Below the pieces are notes generated by a model. It was given only the letters and a program-made list of their open reading frames with translations. It ran no database searches and was not told where the DNA came from. Below are positions 1-8,436 of a stretch of DNA of 47,066 nt, in pieces. The DNA is from a virus. Each line of letters opens with the position of its first letter. Position 1 is the stretch's first letter. The DNA is taken from IMG/VR virus record IMGVR_UViG_3300032668_000041, positions 1 through 47,066 of that record. One strand, given 5' to 3'. A program made the translations under genes and the position numbers.

Positions 1-127
1 TACGGATCGGACCAGAGTAGTCAGTGATACGAAATACCCGCCCCGGAGCAGCGAAAGACCCAAGAGAGTTCCAGATTAGACTTTGGGTACTCACATCCGT
101 CAAACATTCTCCGAACTCGGGCGACCA
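1..127. repeat. Terminal overlap of the contig, copy 1
   Basis: These 127 bases are identical to 46940-47066. The repeat falls inside one continuous minus-strand reading frame that closes properly only if the two copies are superimposed. It is therefore best read as the overlap left when a circular or circularly permuted genome is assembled, with 46,939 unique bases, and not as a packaged direct terminal repeat. Confidence 0.95.
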
Positions 128-1546
128 CGTTACCCCATTGTCATCACTAAAGGCGAGACTCAGGGGTTGCTTGATTGCTGAGTCAAGACCAACTGAGGCG
201 GTCAGCGTGAAGTTAGCCACCCCGATAGCTGACCTACCACGTGTGGGAATACCACCGCTAACTACATGTTGAACTTCTCTCCAACCTTCATCAAGAGGTT
301 GTGTGGGGTCAAGTGAATACAAGTACGGATAAAAGATATCTCCGCCGATTATGTCTGACCCCCACATAACCCCGTGAGTAAAACTCATACCGGGGAAACC
401 CTGAGACTGTAGGTGACACCATTCTTTTGTCGTAAAATCATAAGCCCAGTCACCCTGCGCTCCCAAGGATAAGACATAAAAACGATGACCATCAAGAACA
501 AACGTCCAAGCAGGTAATGCAGAACTACTGATAATACCCGTACCATAGGCGATCAAGACTGTGACCTGAGTTATGTTTGTGTCGGCACCACCTGTAGGAT
601 TGATACTGACAGTCCCATTAGCTATGGCAAAGGGCGAAAGCACAGAACTTGTATTCGGATCAGCGTCATAGATATCGTTGAAGTAATTGTTGACAGCGGA
701 CGGAACTGTATTAGTCACTATTGCTGTATTAGAGTTAGTTGTCGTAAATGTACTACCAATACCAGTATAGCTACCGGAAGGGCTCACGTAGCCGACTTGG
801 ATCGCACTAGTTAGGGTTGTCGTAGCTAAGGGTGTACCTAGTACGATATTTGAACCTGCTGTGTACGTTGCAACAGTAGCCAAGGTACCAATACTTCTTG
901 CACCAAGCCACCCAGCATTATACGTCCCAGTAGAACTACGGATAAATATATCATCTACCCAGTCATAGTATGTACGAGCAGACCCAACAAATCCGATCTG
1001 ATTAACGGCGGTACTACCTAAGCTGAGACTCACAGCTTGTATAAGAGGGGTACCTGTGCCTAAGTTGTCATTTACCCTCAGAGTGAATGTACCAGCGGAC
1101 TGACTATAAGACATCTCTAGGAAGTACCACGTAGCCGCTTGAGAAATTACACCAGAGGCGCTTGAGGCAATCACAGTATTAGTACTATCAGTCAAGGCTA
1201 TTGTACCGTCCGGTTGACACCAGAGTTGTGCAACAACGCCCCCAGTAGAAGACCCAAAGGAGCAGATATTAGATTGAAGTGAACTAGTAGGTAGAGCTGT
1301 GATGGCAAAACCTAAAGACATAAGCACTGTGCTTAGACTAGTTCTCAATTGTAGAACATTACTCTGACTAGGGGCAACTACACAGGTCATGGCATATGTA
1401 CCCGTTCTGGCACCCCACGCAGGAGTTCTTAGGACACCAGCTGAACCATCAGATGAGATTGTAGTCCACTGACTCTTTAGGAGATTAGCGTTTCCTGTCA
1501 AACCCGTACCGTATGTATCAAAGCCGTCCATATAAATAGCAGCCAT
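1..1546 (-). CDS. Tail/virion protein, split by the contig ends
   Basis: The frame opens at the ATG ending at 1546, overlapping the stop of the upstream gene (TAATG), and is open to base 1. It continues at base 46939 and stops at 46860, giving 541 residues (1,626 bases) in the circular genome. The sequence is rich in Thr, Ser, Gly, Asn and Val, with alternating small and beta-branched residues, as in beta-structured tail or fibre proteins. No enzyme motif was seen. It follows the gp10-like head-completion gene and precedes more virion genes, so a structural or receptor-contact role is inferred from position and composition. Confidence 0.85.
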   Translation of the reverse strand, partial: MAAIYMDGFDTYGTGLTGNANLLKSQWTTISSDGSAGVLRTPAWGARTGTYAMTCVVAPSQSNVLQLRTSLSTVLMSLGFAITALPTSSLQSNICSFGSSTGGVVAQLWCQPDGTIALTDSTNTVIASSASGVISQAATWYFLEMSYSQSAGTFTLRVNDNLGTGTPLIQAVSLSLGSTAVNQIGFVGSARTYYDWVDDIFIRSSTGTYNAGWLGARSIGTLATVATYTAGSNIVLGTPLATTTLTSAIQVGYVSPSGSYTGIGSTFTTTNSNTAIVTNTVPSAVNNYFNDIYDADPNTSSVLSPFAIANGTVSINPTGGADTNITQVTVLIAYGTGIISSSALPAWTFVLDGHRFYVLSLGAQGDWAYDFTTKEWCHLQSQGFPGMSFTHGVMWGSDIIGGDIFYPYLYSLDPTQPLDEGWREVQHVVSGGIPTRGRSAIGVANFTLTASVGLDSAIKQPLSLAFSDDNGVTWSPEFGECLTDVSTQSLIWNSLGSFAAPGRVFRITDYSGPIR

Positions 1547-3324
1547 TACACAGAACCTTGTGTTGCACGATAAAGACGGATACGCTCTTCTATACCATTG
1601 TTAGAGATTCTGTTCACCCCGTACTGAGCGTCAGTATTATCACCGAAGGCGTAGCCAATATTGTACACACGACCATCATCACTAACCAGTACAACACCGT
1701 TGTCCACCACAACCGGCGTACCCGCCAAGGCACCCCGTGCATAAACACGTCCTTCAATTGGTGCAAAAGGTGATTGAGAGTTACCAGTGGCATACCAGTT
1801 CTCCGTAGATTTCTCACCCATGATAAGAACCTGATCTCCAACCGTTCTCATACAGACGATACTATCTGGAGAACTTTCTTTGGAGGCAAAGTTAAGAGCA
1901 TTAATAAACGTATCACCAGGGTTGACCCAATAGAACTGTTGGCTATTGGTTACAGACACAAGAAGATAAGAGCTGACTTGAGTGATTGTAGTCGGAGTCA
2001 AACCACCAGGGATTGGACAGATAGTAAGTGCATCTGTACTACCAGATAGTGTAGCTCCCGATATGATCAGAGATGTACCGCCCGTTATGACAAGTGGGAT
2101 GAAATTACCGGAAGGACCAGCAATAAGAGCTGTAAGGTTAGCAGTAGACGGAGGCCCAGAAGAGCTCACGTTAGCGGTTGCAGTCGCACCACCGGGGCCA
2201 CCACCACCAGTGATATCTACTGTAGGGGTTGATATGTAACCGTAACCGACATCGGTCACCGTGAATGAGGCAACCGAGGAACTAGTACCAATTACAGCTG
2301 TTCCGGTCCCACCCCCACCATCTGATGTATCAACAACAACTAAGGGGGCAGAAGTGTACCCATGACCCCCGTTGTCAACTACAAAGCTAACAAGTGAGCC
2401 ATTATAAACGATACCTCGACATGTTGCCCCAGTACCACCACCTCCGACTAAGGTAGCTGCAATATAACCCGTACCCATGTAACCCCCATGGGTGTCAACT
2501 GTAATAGAAACAACCGGAGCACCAGACATCACAGCATTCGCGGCAGCACCAGTCCCACCACCACCGGAAATAGTGACAGTTGGGGTGGACGTATAGGAGC
2601 CACCAGCCCTTACAGTCAAACTAGTCACAGATGAAGGCGGAGCACTTGCTGCAGACACAGAAGGATGATGTTGAGTGATCGTTGAAGAATAATCCGTACC
2701 CGCTGTTCCACTAGCCAAGATCGCGAGGATCAATTGGTTTATTGGGTCATAGACAGATGCTACAGAAGTGGGATTAACTACGTAAGGGTAGCTAGATGTA
2801 CCTGCATCTAAGCTTGAGAAGGTAGTTCCCCAAGTATAATATACCCCACCAATCGCTACAATATCAACACCATTAACCACAGATCCACCCGTAACTGATA
2901 CTGTACCAGTAGCTTTGGATGTCCCTGAGTAGTACTGCAAAGTCGTCCCGTCAGCGATCCAGAGTTGTTCATACCCTGGACCTTTTTGCCAACCTACTTC
3001 TGGAGTCCCTGATCCATGGATAGTTCCAGTTATTTGTATCTTAGATTTGTCTTGGTTAACTCTGTACAGGTTAGCACCACAGACAACAAACAGTGAGTTG
3101 TTGAACAGCCCGCTAGGTGCATAACAACCACGCATAGAACCTAGACCCGCAAACCCACCTGGATCAAACGTTAGCAGTTCTGTAGTGCCCGGTCGAGCAA
3201 GAATAGATGAGCCTTCACGCGGATTAGCTGGGTTAAGTTCCAACCACCTGTTGAGAAGTTGCACTTCTGGCGCACCAGAATATTCTCTTTTATAGGCACT
3301 CTGACCAAGAGGGACTGAAGTCAT
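1546..3324 (-). CDS. P22 gp10-like packaged-DNA stabilisation / tail accessory protein with inserted Gly-rich repeats
   Basis: 592 residues. The C-terminal third (the NPGDTFINALNF to ENWYATGN stretch) resembles the P22 gp10 family, which closes the head vertex and forms part of the tail hub. The middle, about residues 225-390, is different: four or so repeats of roughly 40 residues carrying a GY(T/I)S-x-PTV pattern followed by GGGGTG. Such modules are known from phage fibres and bacterial adhesins and look inserted into an otherwise normal gp10-like protein. The gene is joined to its neighbours by short stop/start overlaps. The family assignment rests on motif memory and position next to a gp4-like gene. 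Confidence 0.75.
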   Translation of the reverse strand: MTSVPLGQSAYKREYSGAPEVQLLNRWLELNPANPREGSSILARPGTTELLTFDPGGFAGLGSMRGCYAPSGLFNNSLFVVCGANLYRVNQDKSKIQITGTIHGSGTPEVGWQKGPGYEQLWIADGTTLQYYSGTSKATGTVSVTGGSVVNGVDIVAIGGVYYTWGTTFSSLDAGTSSYPYVVNPTSVASVYDPINQLILAILASGTAGTDYSSTITQHHPSVSAASAPPSSVTSLTVRAGGSYTSTPTVTISGGGGTGAAANAVMSGAPVVSITVDTHGGYMGTGYIAATLVGGGGTGATCRGIVYNGSLVSFVVDNGGHGYTSAPLVVVDTSDGGGGTGTAVIGTSSSVASFTVTDVGYGYISTPTVDITGGGGPGGATATANVSSSGPPSTANLTALIAGPSGNFIPLVITGGTSLIISGATLSGSTDALTICPIPGGLTPTTITQVSSYLLVSVTNSQQFYWVNPGDTFINALNFASKESSPDSIVCMRTVGDQVLIMGEKSTENWYATGNSQSPFAPIEGRVYARGALAGTPVVVDNGVVLVSDDGRVYNIGYAFGDNTDAQYGVNRISNNGIEERIRLYRATQGSV

Positions 3325-5354
3325 CAGAAACCTTTACACGAATATGCGATGATATCACCACTGGTGGTATTAGCAGTGAAACTCACCGTAGTGGTAGAGT
3401 AGGTTTGTAGTGTAACAGTACGTGTTGGGTTGGTTAGATTTTGTGCAGTACAAACCCAACCGTTATTAGCTGTAGATGCGAAAGTGAACGTAATCGTCGT
3501 ACCAGTACAGGTAGTAGTTATGAATGCACCTGCCGTGTTACCACCGTAGAGATTAGAGATACTACAAGTTCCAGATGCAGTCGGTGCAGACCCTGTAGCA
3601 ATCTCAGCTGGTGATTTTATAGCAGCGCTGAACGACTGAGTTGAAGACCAGATGTTGACGCCATTCAACAGCGGAACCGTCGCGCCGGAAGTTCCCGTGC
3701 TGGCTGCCGCCGCCGTGCCGAGGGCGACATCTGAGCCACCAATGTTGTAGGTGGCCGCGCCCGTTGAACTGATGGTGATGGCACATGGCTGAGAAAAGGT
3801 GCTGCTGCGGAAGCACAGCCCCCCCGTGCCCGCCGTGATCTCGGCGTAGTTACTGCTGGCGTAGATGCTCAGCCCGATGGGGCCGCCCTGAGAAGTGTCG
3901 CCCACCGTCCAGGAGAGCAGAGTGCCGGTGTTGTTGTAGTTCGGCCCCGCTATCAGCCCGCGCCACCCGCGCTGGACGCCGTTCACCGTGATCAGGTTGG
4001 TGAAGTCAAGCGTACCACCGAACCAAGCAGTGTTCCAAATTGAGGTGCTATCGCTGGCGAAGCCAACCTCTCCGAAGCGAAGCTGGCCTTTCGTCAGGCT
4101 GTTGGCTGAATCATTCACTAAATAGGTGACATTGGGCCAAGTAGTGGAGTTGCTAGAGGCGGTTATGTCTACCACCGGGGCGCTAGCGCCGGCACCCGCC
4201 TTGTAGATGGCCAGGTTGCTGCACAGCGCGGAATTCGTTTGATAGCTCCAGCCCACGGAACCCCGAAACATGTTCTGGCCGCCGGAGTCATAGATGGCGT
4301 CGCACTGCGTGTCCTGGATGATGCCGTTCCACGTGTTCGAGCCCGCGTACTGCCGGAGGGTCAGGCCGGAACCGTCATTCGCTATCTTGCGGAATCCACT
4401 ACCCCAGACCTTGCCACTGACCTCGTTCTCCGAACCCGAGCCGGTGAACAGCATGCCGCTGCGGCCGGAGGGTCCGAAGTCCACGTGGTTGATGTGGTTG
4501 TCGTATGTGTTGATGTAGCCGTCGTTACCGCCACAACCATAGGCCACCAAGCCGTCGTAGATGTTGCTGCCTTCGCCCGTCAGCGAATAGCAATGCCCTC
4601 CGAAGTTGGCCACCCTGGTGTTGAGGATGCGGCCGGTGGGCAGGTTGGTGCCGGTGGGGTTGTTGGCCATGTACTGGGCATCATTGACCCCGGCGAAGGC
4701 GTTGTTGATGACGATGCCATGCTCGCTGTCAAGCCACGGGTCACTCTCCGGATTGCTGCTGTAAGGCGAACGGCCGTAGGTCCAGTTGCCGTTGAGGACC
4801 AGCCCGCTGATCAACCAGTTGGTGTCAAAGGCGTTGTCCAACGTGATCATTGCCGTGGTGGCACTCGAAGAGGATCCCCGCGTCTGTGTGATCATCACTG
4901 AACCCGGGATACCTACGTAACCAGACTTATTAGCTATCAATAGGCCGGTAGCTGTGTGATAGCACAGGCCAGGGGGTACGAAGATGTATGCACCACCTTT
5001 AGCGACCATGTACGCGTACGCTCCGGCCCAAGCTGCATCATCGTTTGCGGTACTACTACAGGGGACTGTACCGCTTGGATAGAATTGTGCGAGACTAATG
5101 TAACTGTTCATGAGGAGGAAAGCACCAATATCGCCTAAAGTCATTCTCATACTGGTGCAGGGGGGCGATGTAGTAGTGGTGCCAGGGCATCCGGTGCCGA
5201 GATGACCACCACCGTGTTCAACGTACAGATTATCCGCAGCTGTCGGAGCCGTATTCTCAGGGAGACGAGAAGTGGTGGTTGACTGCGAAAACGTCGGAGA
5301 CTCCATCCCTAGAGTCATGAGACCAGCAACAATAGTAGTCAGTAGTTTCTTCAT
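3324..5354 (-). CDS. Tailspike with N-terminal signal-like segment and beta-helix body
   Basis: 676 residues. The first 24 or so (MKKLL start, hydrophobic stretch, polar end at SPTFSQ) look like a Sec signal peptide, odd for a virion protein. Residues about 100-480 read like a right-handed beta-helix: a DDAAW segment, IFVPPG, and many short strands ending in Asn, Gly or Asp. That is typical of polysaccharide-degrading tailspikes. The C-terminus is Thr/Ser-rich. The DNA from about 3640 to 4870 is visibly more GC-rich than both ends of the gene, suggesting that the receptor-binding body was exchanged. Polysaccharide binding or cleavage is inferred from fold; no catalytic residues could be assigned. 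Confidence 0.75.
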   Translation of the reverse strand: MKKLLTTIVAGLMTLGMESPTFSQSTTTSRLPENTAPTAADNLYVEHGGGHLGTGCPGTTTTSPPCTSMRMTLGDIGAFLLMNSYISLAQFYPSGTVPCSSTANDDAAWAGAYAYMVAKGGAYIFVPPGLCYHTATGLLIANKSGYVGIPGSVMITQTRGSSSSATTAMITLDNAFDTNWLISGLVLNGNWTYGRSPYSSNPESDPWLDSEHGIVINNAFAGVNDAQYMANNPTGTNLPTGRILNTRVANFGGHCYSLTGEGSNIYDGLVAYGCGGNDGYINTYDNHINHVDFGPSGRSGMLFTGSGSENEVSGKVWGSGFRKIANDGSGLTLRQYAGSNTWNGIIQDTQCDAIYDSGGQNMFRGSVGWSYQTNSALCSNLAIYKAGAGASAPVVDITASSNSTTWPNVTYLVNDSANSLTKGQLRFGEVGFASDSTSIWNTAWFGGTLDFTNLITVNGVQRGWRGLIAGPNYNNTGTLLSWTVGDTSQGGPIGLSIYASSNYAEITAGTGGLCFRSSTFSQPCAITISSTGAATYNIGGSDVALGTAAAASTGTSGATVPLLNGVNIWSSTQSFSAAIKSPAEIATGSAPTASGTCSISNLYGGNTAGAFITTTCTGTTITFTFASTANNGWVCTAQNLTNPTRTVTLQTYSTTTVSFTANTTSGDIIAYSCKGF

Positions 5355-6223
5355 TAGAATGGAAATCCTGAATTGAATTGTGTATTGGGGTCACCGTAAG
5401 CTGGTCCATAAGCACCATATCCCCAGAAACGATTCCAGTGCGTCAAGTATAGTAGACCATTCTCGACAGGAACTTGGGTGGTTGATTGGCTGTACCGAGC
5501 AGAGAATTTAGTTTTAAATGATTTTAGCGCCTCAACTGATGCTGGGTGCATAATCTGCCCATAACGTGGATTGAGACGTAGAGCCAACATAATGATGAAC
5601 ATATCATCAAACTCAGGTGGGTATGGCATGATACCATTCAAATCTAGTGGACTGGACACAACCCAGTCACCTAGATCTTCACGATAGATCCATTCACGGG
5701 CTTTGTCGATCGCACTGTAAACCATCATAGGTTCACCTTCAATCGTTCGACCATTCCCATAAATGGTAAGAGTAACCGGAGTTGGCGTGTCACCCGTAGT
5801 TTCTAGAACAAGACCATCGGTTGTCTCAACAAGGATACCACCAGTTGTTTCAAGTTCTGAAGGGGAACTAAAATTGCCAACCACATCAACGATTCCCATG
5901 CGAGCACCATCATGAGGCTTTGGATGTAAATTAATGAAACCGTTCGCTGTAAGATTACACATAACACGGGTGTTAGTCTGAATAAACATGTCACCAGGAA
6001 TAGAATTATTCCACCAAGGATATCCCTTAGGACTAACGATATCGGCCTGACCGAGAGGAAAAGGGTTCAAGTTGTCTCCCATTTCATTACCACGAACACT
6101 GGCAACAATCGAAGACAGTCGGTCAAATGCCTCATTGATCTGGTTTGTCGTCGGAGAAACACCTAGCGGAATTAGATTAGTCTCCCGCAGAGCACTTGAG
6201 ATAATGGAAGCAACCGTCGTCAT
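5354..6223 (-). CDS. P22 gp4-like head-to-tail connector protein
   Basis: 289 residues. The N-terminus (SIISSALRETNLIPLG, then an alpha-helical stretch with a conserved AFDRLSSIV pattern) resembles P22 gp4-type tail accessory factors, which assemble under the portal after packaging. The C-terminal half has the usual aromatic and proline-rich PYPPEFDDMFI segment. Its place between the tailspike and small virion genes, close to a gp10-like gene, fits the P22 order of head-completion proteins. It abuts the tailspike start at 5354. The family call comes from pattern recognition. Confidence 0.7.
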   Translation of the reverse strand: MTTVASIISSALRETNLIPLGVSPTTNQINEAFDRLSSIVASVRGNEMGDNLNPFPLGQADIVSPKGYPWWNNSIPGDMFIQTNTRVMCNLTANGFINLHPKPHDGARMGIVDVVGNFSSPSELETTGGILVETTDGLVLETTGDTPTPVTLTIYGNGRTIEGEPMMVYSAIDKAREWIYREDLGDWVVSSPLDLNGIMPYPPEFDDMFIIMLALRLNPRYGQIMHPASVEALKSFKTKFSARYSQSTTQVPVENGLLYLTHWNRFWGYGAYGPAYGDPNTQFNSGFPF

Positions 6224-6224
6224 A

Positions 6225-6428
6225 TCAAGTTTCCTGTGGGGTTGAAGTCTCGTTCTTCTTGTCTTGGGTTCGCAGGTATCCGTGCCAAGCCAGCAATGAG
6301 ACTGATAGACTCAGAACCTCGAAGTTGAGATGCGCGAACATCCCAACTACGAAAGCTACTGTGACTAAGTACTGGGTGAAGGGTCGTGCGAAGGACCTTG
6401 AGAACTCTACGAAAGATGCTAAGGCCAT
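6225..6428 (-). CDS. Small membrane-associated protein
   Basis: 67 residues with one or two hydrophobic stretches (about residues 17-47: YLVTVAFVVGMFA, then LSLSVSLLAWHGYL) and a charged C-terminus (RTQDKKNET). It fills the gap between the gp4-like gene and the Gly-rich fibre gene. Small transmembrane proteins with a similar FARPFTQY-type start are common in phage virion regions; their function is generally unknown. The Shine-Dalgarno site is weak, so translation may be coupled to the gene before it. A rival overlapping frame of 75 residues lacks such features and was not chosen. Confidence 0.55.
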   Translation of the reverse strand: MALASFVEFSRSFARPFTQYLVTVAFVVGMFAHLNFEVLSLSVSLLAWHGYLRTQDKKNETSTPQET

Positions 6429-6434
6429 TGTTGT

Positions 6435-7184
6435 TTAGGCCGTCCATTCGATCAAGACCATACCGCCAGTTCCGTTACCACCGGCCGCGTTTTGCCCGCC
6501 TCCACCACCACCAGAACCGTAGCCAGTAGCATTGGAACCCGCGACGGAGGTTGCACCGCCCGCGCCCGCCCGACCTTTTGACGATCCTGAACCGCCGCCA
6601 CCACCAATATTAGCACCACCGGGTGTGAAGTAGACCCCGCCGCTATAGTCTCGACCCAAACCACCACCGCCCGACCCCGTTCCAGCCCCGGCGCCTCCAC
6701 CACAGCCGCCCACGAGGGGTCCAAATTGGGTGCCTCCGCCGCCCTGCGCGCCAGCACCCGATCCGCCCACTCCGCCCGCGGCCGCCGATGGACCAGACCC
6801 ACCCGCCCCACCGTTTCCACCATTGACCGCGCCGCCAGCAGACCCATAGAGACCCCCGTTCATTTGAGGTATTACGTTATTTCCACCAGTTACTGTGGTG
6901 ATACCTCCCGTCGTCCCGTTGGCGCCTATAGCTCCACCCACCCCCGCCGCCCCGATAGTAATGGAGAGTGTCCCGCCAGGGGTGACATTCATTTCCGCCA
7001 TATTAAGCTCGGACGGTGCGCCACCACCTCCACCCGCCCCACCCGTGGAATTGCCGCCGCCGCCGCCGGCCCCACCGGCGCACCCTGTCACGAATACTTT
7101 AGAGACACCAAAAGGGACCACAAACGATCCACTAGAAGTAAACAGTTGAGATTGGCTCTTAGAACCCGGATTACTTAGAGGCAT
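6435..7184 (-). CDS. Glycine-rich tail fibre / adhesin-type protein
   Basis: 249 residues, about half of them Gly. The N-terminal part (GSFVVPFGVSKVFVTGCAGG) is the familiar short beta-domain that precedes polyglycine arrays in phage fibre tips. The remainder is many runs of GGGG separated by Ala, Ser, Asn or Thr, compatible with a polyglycine-II helical bundle as in receptor-binding adhesins. It ends with GGMVLIEW, a usual closing strand. The role is inferred: it is probably a fibre tip or a structural accessory. It starts right at the stop of its upstream neighbour (7184). Confidence 0.75.
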   Translation of the reverse strand: MPLSNPGSKSQSQLFTSSGSFVVPFGVSKVFVTGCAGGAGGGGGNSTGGAGGGGGAPSELNMAEMNVTPGGTLSITIGAAGVGGAIGANGTTGGITTVTGGNNVIPQMNGGLYGSAGGAVNGGNGGAGGSGPSAAAGGVGGSGAGAQGGGGTQFGPLVGGCGGGAGAGTGSGGGGLGRDYSGGVYFTPGGANIGGGGGSGSSKGRAGAGGATSVAGSNATGYGSGGGGGGQNAAGGNGTGGMVLIEWTA

Positions 7185-8380
7185 TAGCTGATCTCCGTGA
7201 CGCGAGCATTACCGTTGGCGGTGACCCACCAGCCTCGGATCTGACCATTGAATTTGTAGGGAACCTCATAGTACCCCCCGGCGTTGATTTGAACTGAGTA
7301 GTTAGTAGCGCTAGTCGTACCCGTTCCGAGTCCAAGGTTCAGTTGGGACGTACTATCATTGAAAACAGTCGCGCCGAAGCGAGCCAGATTAGAAGCGAGA
7401 ATCAGAGTGTCAGCATTGGCACTGGCTACACTCGTAATAGTCCCGGTAGAACATCCGGCTTGATTGAAACGGGGAGTGTTCGCACCGACCGTCCCTGCAT
7501 TCACATCGACCGTAGACGGGAGGTTGGTCACGCCCACTGTGCCCCCAGTGGCTTGCATCGGGGTACCAAGAGTCGTATTGATAGTCGTCTGAAGAGCACT
7601 AGTTGCAGCGCCAGTCGGCAGGGGAAGTGACGCCGCTGTGACAGCCGTCGTGGGTGCCGTGTCGACGATCACATGCCCGATGACGCTCGTACCGCTGTCA
7701 ATAACCGCATGAAGGTTCGAGCCCGTCGGCTGGACTACCGTGACGTTACCAGAGATGTTAGCGCTGCCAATCGGGACAGGGCTCACCCAAGTAGAGACGA
7801 CGACCTTGTCATTGGCCGTATTGGCGATCCGAGCGTACAGGTTGCCCATAGACATATCGCATTCGAAGAATTCGTGACCACGGTCCATACGGAAGCCCGA
7901 GTTAGGATCCGTCGCGCCCGTCATGGCAGCGCCGCTCACAGCGATGTGAGAGCCATTAGTGGCGATGGCATAATTACCAGCCAAACGTGCAAGAACACTG
8001 GTGAGAGTCACAACACCAGAAACGTCAACCCCAGATACAAGCATAGAATCAGAGTTAATCGCAGCAGTAAAATTAGTGGCTGTAACAAGATTAGTCGCAC
8101 CAATAGCCACCGTAAAAGGGCCACTGCGAGTCGCCTGGAAAGTGTACGTTTCCGTACCTACAGTAACGGTCTGACCCGAGGTTGGCACACCAGAACTGAA
8201 GGTAACAGTACCCGTACCGGAAGTCCCATAGAGGTTAGGAGCGCTGGAGCCGAAGGCCAGGAACACGGGGATATGATGTGGGAAATAGCTGAGCCGTAGG
8301 AAGCCAGCTGTTGCCGACGCGGCAACCTGCACCCACCCGTCATTTGGGTGTAGATGAGTATTAGTAGTACTGGTAGTCAT
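7184..8380 (-). CDS. Virion protein of unknown role
   Basis: 398 residues, rich in Thr, Val, Ala and Gly. Residues about 55-140 carry a TVTVGTETYTFQA segment seen in many phage tail and decoration proteins. The middle is a run of short beta-type repeats (NVTVVQPTGSNLHAVI, then VIGHVIVDTAP), and the C-terminus has GGYYEVPYKFNGQIRGWW. It starts with a good ribosome site (AGGAG about ten bases before ATG), just after a hairpin that separates it from the coat gene. A decoration, fibre or tail-sheath-like role is possible; no function can be assigned. Confidence 0.7.
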   Translation of the reverse strand: MTTSTTNTHLHPNDGWVQVAASATAGFLRLSYFPHHIPVFLAFGSSAPNLYGTSGTGTVTFSSGVPTSGQTVTVGTETYTFQATRSGPFTVAIGATNLVTATNFTAAINSDSMLVSGVDVSGVVTLTSVLARLAGNYAIATNGSHIAVSGAAMTGATDPNSGFRMDRGHEFFECDMSMGNLYARIANTANDKVVVSTWVSPVPIGSANISGNVTVVQPTGSNLHAVIDSGTSVIGHVIVDTAPTTAVTAASLPLPTGAATSALQTTINTTLGTPMQATGGTVGVTNLPSTVDVNAGTVGANTPRFNQAGCSTGTITSVASANADTLILASNLARFGATVFNDSTSQLNLGLGTGTTSATNYSVQINAGGYYEVPYKFNGQIRGWWVTANGNARVTEIS

Positions 8381-8401
8381 CAGACTTTATTCTCCTAAAG
8401 C

Positions 8402-8427
8402 GGGGAGAGGCTTTTAAACCCCTCCCC
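8402..8427 (-). terminator. GC-rich hairpin after the coat gene (terminator or attenuator)
   Basis: On the minus strand, nine-base arms (GGGGAGGGG / CCTCTCCCC, one G-U pair) enclose an eight-base A/T-rich loop, followed by GCTTT. It lies in the 56-base gap between the coat stop (8437) and the next start (8380). The T tract is short, so it may only partly terminate transcription or may protect the coat mRNA end. Confidence 0.5.
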
Positions 8428-8436
8428 TATTGTCAA

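Noticed and set aside
4239-4901. A 220-residue plus-strand frame under the tailspike
   Set aside because: It is a Val/Ala/Arg-rich shadow of the GC-rich tailspike body, without ribosome site or family resemblance.
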